Assembly: GCA_965279005.1 (NCBI GenBank)
Contig: CBDIHK010000026.1
Location: 124,001-188,000 of the forward strand
DNA length: 64,000 nucleotides
Direction of reading: 5' to 3'
Source: Planctobacterium sp965279005
GTDB taxonomy: Bacteria > Pseudomonadota > Gammaproteobacteria > Enterobacterales > Alteromonadaceae
Shown here: positions 37,669 to 44,886 of the stretch, one piece after another
Numbering within the stretch: position 1 is the first letter of the stretch
Layout: every line of letters begins with the position of its first letter
Translations under genes and position numbers: made by a program
Notes under the pieces: model-generated
Seen by the model: only the letters and a program-made list of their open reading frames with translations
Databases searched by the model: none
Told to the model about the DNA's origin: nothing

Positions 37669-37926
37669 TTGTGGGCATTGGCGTTGTAAAGCATGTAACT
37701 GCCATTGACGTTATGCTGTGGGTTATCCTTCCAGTCATTCTCGCTGTAGCTAATGGCAGGGCAACTGCTGCTCGCCGCCACTTTCATTGCACCGGCATCA
37801 TTTGGCCATGTGGGGATTGCACACTGCCAGTCAGTATTAGCACCGATTGTGGCAAAAACCGTTTGGTTTTCCACTAACGAGCTATACGGGAACTTCTGTT
37901 TAAAGCGCGTATGGGTCGTGGTGCCG
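37669..37926 (-). pseudogene. Fragment of a third Rhs/SpvB-type gene
   Basis: About 85 codons, in frame, match one segment of the giant Rhs gene: THTRFKQKFPYSSLVE, then NDWKDNPQHNVNGSYMLYNA, against THTRFKQKFPYSSLVE and NDWQSNPQYNGSGHMLYNA in the main gene near 48.7-48.9 kb. The sequence between these anchors differs, so it derives from a diverged paralogue and not a recent copy. The left end is cut by the 25-bp repeat and the right end joins the flank of a small-secreted-protein cassette at TATTGGAAAC. Confidence 0.88.
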
Positions 37927-37975
37927 TATTGGAAACAAGCAATAAACCTTGATGACAAGGTAAAACCCAAGCCAT

Positions 37976-38005
37976 AAAAAAAAGCGCCTAAGGTGGCGCG
38001 TTTTT
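37976..38005 (-). terminator. Terminator after small-protein copy C
   Basis: The stem GCGCC/GGCGC is flanked by A-runs and T-runs on both sides, so it can act in both directions. The same block follows copy B at 43925-43953, showing that gene and terminator were duplicated together. Confidence 0.75.
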
Positions 38006-38030
38006 GGTGTTGTTGGGATCAAGCCTGGGG

Positions 38031-38306
38031 CTAGGTTTCGTCGTCCTCTTGCTCAAACTCTTCCACTTTCTTTTTTACGCGGACGTTTTTGACGGCCATG
38101 CTGTGGTCTGGGGCGAAGCAGGTGCCATTGTACTGGCGGGAGAGCACCAGCTGTACCCAGCGGTTTTTGCGTTTGGCCTTGTGGATTTTGTCCATTTTCT
38201 TGGCCAGGTCGTTGTCGCCTTCTAAGCCCAGCACATGCCAGGGCATACCTTCGAGCTGCACAAACACCTTACCGTCAGAATTGTAGAGCCGCTGAAACTT
38301 GACTGG
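38031..38306 (-). pseudogene. Small secreted protein, truncated copy C
   Basis: This matches the 118-residue family from KFQRLYNSDGKVFVQLEGMP to the end (VKNVRVKKKVEEFEQEDDET) but lacks the start codon, signal peptide and first Cys. It is cut at the CTGG before the first Cys codon, where structured repeat a begins. Copy D is cut at the same place. It is probably not expressed as a secreted product. Confidence 0.88.
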
Positions 38307-38399
38307 GTAAGGCGAGTTTCTTTTGGTGCAGCGCCTCGCCGTACAACAGGCCAACGGACGGCCAGGCTGGTAGCCCTCATAATGAAGTCCGTGCCCAGT
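38305..38399 (-). repeat. Structured repeat, copy a
   Basis: A diverged copy of the approx. 95-nt cloverleaf-like repeat. GGCGAG pairs with CTCGCC around a GGTGC/GCGCC hairpin, GGCC pairs with GGCC in the next arm, and the copy ends GCCCTCAT...GTCCGTGCCC. It abuts the broken end of small-protein copy C. Confidence 0.75.
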
Positions 38400-38557
38400 A
38401 GCCAGCTATTGCTATCTTTTAGCTAAGCATAATAGTGAATACCATGGTGCTGATAGTAAGTAGTTTTTTCAATTTATGTTTAGTCTAAAAATCTAGTTTT
38501 TAATGTCTGGCACCTTTTGGTTCGCAATACACCAATGCAGATTTCAATTGATTTAAA

Positions 38558-39388
38558 CTATAGCTCTTTCTTGATACGTGACTTATAACTCTTCAATTGC
38601 TCGTCAGAGAGCACTTCGTCATCTTTCCAGTCGTATACAATATTTAACAAGCTAACAACTGATGGGTTTGGAAACGACATAACTTTTTCAACCATCGCAA
38701 GGTCATGAGCGTTAAAGTTACCCAACGCGGTGTAAAACGCTCTTATGCAATCTACAGATGAGGCCCGTTGAGACTGTGTTCCAGCAGCAGTTATTTCGTT
38801 ACTCGCATATACTTCTGATTGACTAGCGTTGTCGGCAATAGAACGAATAATCTGAGGTAATGAAGGCCAGTACCTCAAGTCATATTGGCTGAACAGCTGG
38901 TTTAACTTCTCTTTGGGATACCATTGGTAGCGGGCATTATTCGCTTTGGTGGCAGCATCATTGATGACATCTTTGATGGAATAATAGTTATCGCCTGTGA
39001 AACCGGAGCCTTCGGATTTTTCGTTTTGAGACTCTAATAATTCTGCTAGTAGGTTTGCCGTCTCAGCGATTTCGTTATTAAGCACTTTGAGCTCCTTAGC
39101 TTTTTGGCGCGCATAAACGAAACTTTCTGGTTTGGCAAAAACTATTAAGCCCAAAATACAGTCAATAAAATCATAGCGAGCATTGAAGTTGAGCTTTGAG
39201 TTTATTTCATCCCAAAGAGGGGTGAGCTCATCAAAACGTTCCAATATACGCTCGATCACAGGGATCTCACTGAGCCAACAATTATTTATGCGGCGATCTT
39301 CTTTTAGCAAAAGCAATGATTCCCGAATGCTTTGGACGGTGTTAGCTCTTAATACTTCGATATATTCTGGGTAAGTACCTTTATTCAT
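38558..39388 (-). CDS. Unknown 276-residue protein in the Rhs island
   Basis: I do not recognise this protein. The frame extends to 39466, but the ATG at 39388 has AGGA six nt upstream and is preferred. The product is soluble, mostly helical and charged, with no signal peptide, membrane segment or clear catalytic motif. The coding region is more AT-rich than the Rhs core, like the tip and immunity regions. It lies between two truncated copies of the small secreted protein, on the same strand as the Rhs genes, which suggests a displaced cargo gene such as an orphan immunity or effector gene. That role is a guess from position. Confidence 0.6.
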   Translation of the reverse strand: MNKGTYPEYIEVLRANTVQSIRESLLLLKEDRRINNCWLSEIPVIERILERFDELTPLWDEINSKLNFNARYDFIDCILGLIVFAKPESFVYARQKAKELKVLNNEIAETANLLAELLESQNEKSEGSGFTGDNYYSIKDVINDAATKANNARYQWYPKEKLNQLFSQYDLRYWPSLPQIIRSIADNASQSEVYASNEITAAGTQSQRASSVDCIRAFYTALGNFNAHDLAMVEKVMSFPNPSVVSLLNIVYDWKDDEVLSDEQLKSYKSRIKKEL

Positions 39389-39825
39389 ATTTTCGATCCT
39401 GTGGAATTGAAATTCAAACTCATCATATCCATAGGTAATAGTCTTGCGCGCATCCGAGCAATACAAATTTTAGGCCTAACTCAGTTACCTAAATACTGCC
39501 AGAGGAGTTGTCATCAAAACCACCAACAGGTTCAATATTTTATACGCTCTTTTAGAAATGAAAAACGCCCGCCTGACACACTGGAAGATTCAGTAGTAAT
39601 AAAGCGTATCTTCTTGGTTGACCTGTTCCTTCCTGGCTGTGGGCATAATTATCAATCCTGAATCTCATCAAATATTAGCCAATTCCGCGTGAAGAATAAG
39701 GATCGGGAAACTGTACCTTGGTTCAGTTAGGATCTTTGTCGTATTAGTTTCTACGGGCTTCTACTGGTGGGCACTGCAAGCCCTGCTGGTAAAACTGCGG
39801 GCTGTCGCAGGGCAGGATTTAGGCG
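39389..39825. other. Non-coding stretch of about 440 nt
   Basis: I see no convincing gene on either strand. It presumably holds the promoter of the 276-residue gene. The only clear structure is the terminator of copy D at its right end. Confidence 0.5.
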
Positions 39826-39854
39826 TTAAAAAGCCCCTGTACATGGAGGGGCTT
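39826..39854 (-). terminator. Terminator after small-protein copy D
   Basis: On the minus strand AAGCCCCT pairs with AGGGGCTT and is followed by a T-rich run (TTTTTAAC), a good rho-independent terminator. It differs from the terminator shared by copies B and C. Confidence 0.8.
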
Positions 39855-39905
39855 GGTTGTGAGTGAACTGCAAGTGCAATTTTTGAACATGGCGCTATTT
39901 GCGCT

Positions 39906-40181
39906 TTAGGTTTCGTCGTCCTCTTGCTCAAACTCTTCTACTTTCTTTTTTACGCGCACGTTTTTGACGGCCATGCTATGGTCTGGGGCGAAGCAGGTGC
40001 CGTTGTATTGGCGGGAGAGTACCAGCTGTACCCAGCGGTTCTTGCGTTTGGCCTTGTGGATTTTATCCATTTTTTTGGCCAGGTCGTTGTCGCCTTCAAA
40101 ACCGAGTACATGCCAGGGCATGCCTTCCAGTTGCACGAACACCTTGCCATCCGAGTTGTAGAGCCGCTCGAATTTTGCTGG
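39906..40181 (-). pseudogene. Small secreted protein, truncated copy D
   Basis: It matches the family from AKFERLYNSDG to the C terminus (KKKVEEFEQEDDET) but lacks the start, signal peptide and first Cys. The break is at TTTTGCTGG, exactly where copy C is cut, and structured repeat b starts at the next base. The shared breakpoint points to a common recombination history or to site preference of the repeat. Confidence 0.88.
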
Positions 40182-40234
40182 GTGAGGCGGGTTTCTTTAG
40201 GTGCAACGCACCGCCCCGCCGAACGACTGGCCAT
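40182..40234 (-). repeat. Structured repeat, copy b (5' half)
   Basis: The first 53 nt are identical to the start of copy d through GACTGGCCAT, where it is cut by copy c. Copy c begins at the loop of the second arm, giving a nested arrangement. Confidence 0.8.
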
Positions 40235-40411
40235 TGGGTGAAGCGAGTTTCTTTAGGTGCAACGCACCGTCTCGCTGAACGACCTGCCATGGATGGCAGG
40301 GCTGGGTGACGATCATCAGGGATGTGTTTAAGACTTACTTATTAGTGTTGCGACACTGACTCCTTTGACATCATTTAGCCGGTAGCCCTCACAGGGAAGT
40401 TTGTGCCCCGT
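40235..40411 (-). repeat. Structured repeat, copy c, with internal insertion
   Basis: It has the same architecture as copy d but different stem bases: GCGAG pairs with CTCGC where d has GCGGG/CCCGC, and CCTGCC pairs with GGCAGG where d has CTGGCC/GGCCAG. About 80 nt of unrelated sequence separate GCTGG from TAGCCCTCAC. It ends GTTTGTGCCCCG like copy d and lies just downstream of small-protein copy A. Confidence 0.78.
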
Positions 40412-40423
40412 ACCTATCTATGG

Positions 40424-40780
40424 CTAACCTTCCTCTTCCTCATCAAACTCTTCCACTTTCTTTTTCACGCGCACGTTTTTTACGGCCATGCTGTGGTCTG
40501 GGGAGAAGCAGGTGCCGTTGTATTGGCGCGAGAGCACCAGCTGTACCCAGCGGTTCTTGCGTTTAGCCTTGTGGATTTTGTCCATCTTCTTGGCCAGGTC
40601 GTTGTCGCCTTCAAATCCCAATACATGCCAGGGCATGCCTTCCAGTTGCACAAACACCTTGCCGTCTGAGTTATAAAGCCTTTCGAATTTTGCTGGCTCG
40701 CATTTTTGCTTGGCGGCAAAAGCATTGCCGCTAAGCAAGGCGATGAATGCCAAGGTGATGATAATTAATAACTTTTTCAT
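40424..40780 (-). CDS. Small secreted protein, full copy A
   Basis: A 118-residue protein with a clear Sec signal peptide (MKKLLIIITLAFIALLSGNA, cleavage about AFA-AKQ), then a compact domain with two Cys residues (KCEPAKFERLY and QYNGTCFSPDH), a WHVLGFEGDNDLAKKMDKIH segment, and an acidic tail (EFDEEEEG). Location should be periplasmic, perhaps with one disulfide. I do not recognise the family. It lies immediately downstream of the candidate immunity gene of the orphan Rhs module, and a parallel copy B lies downstream of the immunity gene of the main Rhs gene. A GGGGTCAGAG-type motif lies in its 5' flank near 40830. Confidence 0.85.
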   Translation of the reverse strand: MKKLLIIITLAFIALLSGNAFAAKQKCEPAKFERLYNSDGKVFVQLEGMPWHVLGFEGDNDLAKKMDKIHKAKRKNRWVQLVLSRQYNGTCFSPDHSMAVKNVRVKKKVEEFDEEEEG

Positions 40781-40868
40781 AATTTTTCTGTATCTACTGC
40801 ATTTCCCTATAAACTAAAAAATAAAACGGCTCTTGCCCTTTTTTCATATCATTTTTTATTGAAACTAG

Positions 40869-41321
40869 TTATTGCCCCTTGTCTTGGGCACGAGCTATTT
40901 CAATAGCTACAATCTCTTTGTTAACTTGATCGCGCATTGCCGGTTCAAAGAATGTTATGTGATATGTCGCAATATCTTTTGCGTCTTCATCTTCGAGCGC
41001 ATATAAGCAATCAACAAACTTTTTAGCTCCAATCTTTGGCAACAAGAACTTCAACCAGTAACCAATTTCGTTCGGCATCTTTTTGCTCAGACCTAGTTGC
41101 AATATGGACAAAAGCAGTTGTTTTTTGTTTATTTTTTTCACCAACAATTCAACAATTGATACTCGAATCCTACCTTCGTATTTATCTAAAAATGGCGTCA
41201 AAATTTCGTATATTCTAAATTCAGTCTTACCCCTTAGACGATTTGTAACTTCCTTGACACTGCTAGTTTCAGGGAATTTATTAATCAATTCAGCAAATTC
41301 TTCAATCATAATAAATGTCAC
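40869..41321 (-). CDS. Candidate immunity protein for the orphan Rhs toxin tip
   Basis: A 150-residue, mostly helical, AT-rich gene that starts inside the stop codon of the orphan Rhs gene (TAGTG); an ATG at 41309 is the alternative. There is no signal peptide, so the product is cytoplasmic. The alternation of short helices (RIYEILTPFLDKYEGRIRVS, IGYWLKFLLPKIGAKKFVDC) resembles HEAT-like immunity proteins, but I cannot name a family. Direct coupling to a toxin tip is the standard position of a cognate immunity gene. Function is inferred from position. Confidence 0.7.
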   Translation of the reverse strand: MTFIMIEEFAELINKFPETSSVKEVTNRLRGKTEFRIYEILTPFLDKYEGRIRVSIVELLVKKINKKQLLLSILQLGLSKKMPNEIGYWLKFLLPKIGAKKFVDCLYALEDEDAKDIATYHITFFEPAMRDQVNKEIVAIEIARAQDKGQ

Positions 41322-43696
41322 TAAAAAGGATTGAACTTATCAAGGGGTAACTTGGCTTGCCACGCCCTATCAGGAGTTGGTTTATAATGGCCAGAGTTAT
41401 TATTCCAGAATTTAATCTGTCCTCTACTGGCTCCTCTACCAAATCTGATATGTCCTACAAAATCGACGGATTTTGAGCCATGTGAAATATGATAGTGACC
41501 TGTACCTGGGCGCGCAACAAACGTATTCCCACGTATTGTTACAAACTCATATTCACCTTTGGCAGTGAAGTAATTTCCAGCGCTATCTGTAGTACGCCAT
41601 TTTCCATTGTGCTTGACCAACCTCCTCAATGGTGATGTGTTGTGGTATGGCTCAGATATCGTATTGTGGAACTGTTTAACTTCTGGTGTAACGCCCCCTT
41701 TACCATCGTCTTCTGGATCAGGCGTTGGTGACGTTGGACTAGAAAACTCCTTCAAAAAATCACTTACAATGGTTGTGGTCGGCTTTACATCCATCGAATC
41801 CCAGCCATCATGGCCTGTGCCACCTTTCCCTTTTCCATCTCCATCGCCATTACAGTTACAAAGTGAACCTCCCAATGCCGGTTTTGCAGTAGCCATTTGC
41901 CCAACCATTCCGCCTACAGCAGCTGTTAAACTTGGATCTATATCGTTGGCGTCAGTGTCTACTGTGTGGGTAGCGTAAGATTTAGGCGAACCGATGTCAG
42001 GTATGGCATTGCCTTTAACGGTAATTGAACCAGCATTACTAAGCCCCTTCTTACCTTCAAAAGTGCCATTACTAACAACTGTAAGATCACCATTCGCCCC
42101 TTTAGTGACCGTGCCAACTACCTTGTCGCCATCCATTATGTCCTGGGAAATACCTTGTTCGAGGCTGTCGCTACAAGCTTCCAAACCATCGCCTACCGAA
42201 CAGTAACCCGTCGGATCCGTCCCCGCTAACGGATTATTCATAATATAGCTATAGGGGTTAATGCTCTGGCTGTTTGTAGGGCTTTGGATCACCGGATCCA
42301 CCGACATAAACCTGCCGACGTTGTAGTCATAGACCCGGCCGTTCATATGGATGAGCTCGGCTTGGTCGAGGTGCTCGTGGTCGGTGAAGCCTCGGCGGAT
42401 ATCCTGGCGCTGGTCAAACAGGTTGCTGGCCAGGCGTGCCGGGCTAAGCTGCGCCCAGTCACCGCCGCGTGGCTTGCCAAACGGGTCAAAGTAGCGCATG
42501 GAGACCACGTTGTCGTTTTCGTCGGTCATGGTGGTGGCGCTGCCGAGGCGGTCGCGGTGGGTGTAGGCAATCCCTGGGATACCACTATCCCTTAAGGTCA
42601 GGATGGCGATATCCGAGATAAAGTGGTTGTACTTGGTAGGCTCCCCTGCTTTTTGCTCCACCTCAAAGTGCTTGCCTATGTAGTAGGTGGTGGTGGTGCC
42701 GTCGGTTTCGCTGCGCACCTGCTTGAAGCGCATCAGGTCGGCACCGTAATACAGTTCAATGTTGCTACCATTCTTATTGATTTGCGTAGGCTTGCTAAAG
42801 GCGTTGTACCACACTTCCTGGCTGCCATTGCGGTGGGTCTGGTTGCCCTTGCTGTCGTAGCCAAAGGTATCGGTACCACCGGCTTTGAGCGCCACTGACT
42901 GCAGCTTGTTGCTGCCCGCCACATAGGTATAGGCACCGTTGCTGGCAGTGGAGTAGTCGGTTTTCATTTTGATGTTGCCCACGGCGTCGTAGGCATAACC
43001 AATAGTGGCGGTGCCCCCAGGGTAGCCATTGCTGGAACCGTCAAGGCGGTGCAGCCTGTCATAGCGGTAGCTGTCAGCGGCCTTGGCTGGCAACATGGCT
43101 GACAGGTTCTCCACCTCCATCAAGTTGCCGTAGCTATCGTATTGGGTGTATTGCAGGTGGTGGCTGGCACCCACCTTGGAAGACAGCATCTGCCCCGTCG
43201 TGCTGTGGTAGGTGTATACGCCGGTGAGGCCATTGTTGTTGATTTGGGCGCCGGTGATATTGCCAAAGGCGTCCTGGGCGGTGACCTTGCGGTAGGCATG
43301 GCCGCTTTGGGCATTTATCTCTTCGGTTAAGTAACCAGCACCGTTGTATTTGTAGCCAACCGTCAGGCCAGCGGCATTGCCCGCCACGGCCGGGTACACC
43401 ATCGCCTTGGGACGGCCGTAGTTATTGTCATATACCGTGGTAGTTGCATAGGCCGTGCCGTCGATGGTCACCGTGGTAGTTTCCACCCTGGCCGCGCTGT
43501 CATAGGTATAGCTGGTGCTATGGCCATTGCCGGACTGGGACGTGAGCAGGCCCTTGGTCTCCGTGTCCCAGACAAAGCTGGCATTGGCGCCGTTGCCGCC
43601 GCTGCGGCTGGTGACCCTACCCAACAAGTCCATGTCATAGTAAATCCACTGGCCGTTGGCGTCCTTTTCCTTTTCCAGCTCGCCGAAGGCGTTGTA
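41321..43696 (-). pseudogene. Orphan Rhs core with its own toxin tip (no start or promoter)
   Basis: About 790 codons of Rhs sequence. It begins abruptly at YNAFGELEKEKDANG, where structured repeat d replaces all upstream sequence; the 27-residue extension to the nearest start is repeat-derived. It carries YD repeats, the core (GRVYDYNVGRFMSVDP) and the DPTGY boundary near 42203. About 1.5 kb is nearly the same as 45769-47264 of the main gene. The tip (about 293 residues) is different: a Gly/Asp-rich linker, then a C-terminal domain with TGHYHISHGSK, VGHIRFGRG and NNNSGHYKP, probably the toxin. It cannot be exported as it stands, but it could replace the main tip by recombination through the shared core. 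Confidence 0.85.
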
Positions 43697-43698
43697 GG

Positions 43699-43795
43699 GT
43701 GAGGCGGGTTTCTTTAGGTGCAACGCACCGCCCCGCCGAACGACTGGCCATGGGACGGCCAGTCTGGCAGCCCTCACAGGGAAGTTTGTGCCCCG
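43699..43795 (-). repeat. Structured repeat, copy d (best copy)
   Basis: The outer stem GTGAGG/CCTCAC (43699-43704 with 43772-43777) closes two arms. The first is GCGGG/CCCGC with an inner GGTGC-AAC-GCACC hairpin; the second is CTGGCC/GGCCAG with a 7-nt loop. The copy ends AGTTTGTGCCCCG. It lies at the 5' break of the orphan Rhs gene. Confidence 0.82.
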
Positions 43796-43924
43796 CGACC
43801 TAATACTGTGCAGGTTCCAACCATTCCCCTTGAGGGGCTAGGGGTGGGAATAAAAAATAGCCGCAGGCAACCTTATTGGAAACGAGCAATAAACCTTGAT
43901 GACAAGGTAAAACTCAATCCATAT

Positions 43925-43953
43925 AAAAACGCGCCTAAGGTGGCGCGTTTTTG
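43925..43953 (-). terminator. Terminator after small-protein copy B
   Basis: ACGCGCC pairs with GGCGCGT, with an A-run before and a T-run after, so it can work on both strands. It is the same block as at 37976-38005. Confidence 0.8.
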
Positions 43954-43977
43954 GTGTTGTTGGGGTCAAGCCTGGGG

Positions 43978-44334
43978 CTAGGTTTCGTCCTCTTGCCCAA
44001 ACTCTTCCATTTTCTTTTTTACGCGGACGTTTTTGACGGCCATGGTGTGGTCGGGGGCGAAGCAGGTACCGTTGTACTGGCGGGAGAGTACCAACTGTAC
44101 CCAGCGGTTTTTGCGTTTGGCCTTGTGGATTTTATCCATTTTCTTGGCCAGGTCGTTGTCGCCTTCAAAGCCGAGCACATGCCAGGGCATGCCTTCTAGC
44201 TGCACAAACACCTTGCCGTCGGAATTGTAGAGCCGCTCAAACTTGGCTGGCTCGCATTTTTGCTTGGCGGCAAAGGCATTGCCGCTAAGCAGGGCGGTGA
44301 GTGCCAAGGTGATGATGGTTAGTAACTTTTTCAT
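43978..44334 (-). CDS. Small secreted protein, full copy B
   Basis: A 118-residue paralogue of copy A with the same Sec signal peptide and domain (KCEPAKFERLYNSDGKVFVQ, two Cys residues) but a different tail (KKKMEEFGQEDET). The ATG follows CAGGAT. Its 5' flank carries GGGGTCAGAGCCGTTTTAAA on the minus strand and is tandemly duplicated together with the signal-peptide region (see 44362-44484). It lies downstream of the main Rhs gene and its candidate immunity gene. No known family is assigned. Confidence 0.87.
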   Translation of the reverse strand: MKKLLTIITLALTALLSGNAFAAKQKCEPAKFERLYNSDGKVFVQLEGMPWHVLGFEGDNDLAKKMDKIHKAKRKNRWVQLVLSRQYNGTCFAPDHTMAVKNVRVKKKMEEFGQEDET

Positions 44335-44361
44335 AATTTATCCTGTATTTACAGTGTTTCC

Positions 44362-44484
44362 CTATTTATCAGAGAATTTAAAACGGCTCTGACCCCTTTT
44401 ATTCTTCTTTTGCTTGGCGGCAAAGGCATTGCCGCTAAGCACGGCAGTGAGTGCCAAGGTGATGATGATTAATAACTTTTTCAT
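44362..44484 (-). pseudogene. Small secreted protein, remnant copy E (signal peptide only)
   Basis: An intact start and signal peptide (MKKLLIIITLALTAVLSGNA, then FAAKQK) run straight into the 5' flank of copy B, giving a 40-residue frame ending FKFSDK. Promoter-side sequence plus leader has been tandemly duplicated, the first copy losing its body at AAGCAAAAG. Too short for the original function, though it could still be translated and exported. Confidence 0.85.
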
Positions 44485-44605
44485 AATTTGTCCTGTATCT
44501 ACTGCGTTTCCCTATAAACTAGGGTTTAAAACGGCTCTGCCCCCTTTTATTCTTTAACGTGGGTGTCCATGTAAGTTTTTCAGAATTTAAAACGACTCTG
44601 ACCCC
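44387..44605 (-). repeat. Three GGGGTCAGAG-family motifs
   Basis: CTCTGACCCC at 44387-44396, CTCTGCCCCC at 44535-44544 and CTCTGACCCC at 44596-44605, each preceded by AAAACGRCT or similar and followed by TTTTATT. They mark the 5' ends of small-protein copies B and E and the 3' end of the candidate immunity gene. Confidence 0.85.
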
Positions 44606-44607
44606 TT

Positions 44608-44886
44608 TTATTTCCTAGAAAGCTTTTGATAAGCAGTTTCAATTTTAATTAATTTGACTCCCAGTTCAGAATCGAATGGCCATGAATCAACTATCGCTCT
44701 GGACATACCGAACTTTTTTCCTGATAGTCTCCCAGATTCCAACTCCTCCAAGATATTTTGGAGATTGTCTAAAAACCTTTTTAACTGAACAGGTGTCCCA
44801 ACTGATTTTTCTCCTTGACGATGTTTGTGTAATGCTTCGTCTAATTCAGTTTGTGTTTGTTTTACAAGTTTGTTTAGTGCTTTCAT
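44608..44886 (-). CDS. Candidate immunity protein for the main Rhs toxin tip
   Basis: A 92-residue, Lys/Leu-rich helical protein without signal peptide. Its ATG overlaps the stop of the Rhs gene (TAATG), as expected for coupled toxin and immunity genes. The first 50 residues look like a coiled coil (LVKQTQTELDEALHKHRQGE). I do not recognise the family. A GGGGTCAGAG-type motif follows the stop immediately. Because the toxin gene is broken, this gene may now be kept only to protect against siblings that carry the intact tip. Confidence 0.68.
   Translation of the reverse strand: MKALNKLVKQTQTELDEALHKHRQGEKSVGTPVQLKRFLDNLQNILEELESGRLSGKKFGMSRAIVDSWPFDSELGVKLIKIETAYQKLSRK

Noticed and set aside
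39401..39661. An 86-residue + strand frame upstream of the 276-residue gene
   Set aside because: No ribosome site or recognisable protein features; it partly overlaps the probable promoter of the opposite gene.
38305..43795. The structured repeats as integron attC sites
   Set aside because: They are of similar size and foldable, but I do not see the R' and R'' core sites (GTTRRRY) at the ends, and no integron integrase is in the window.
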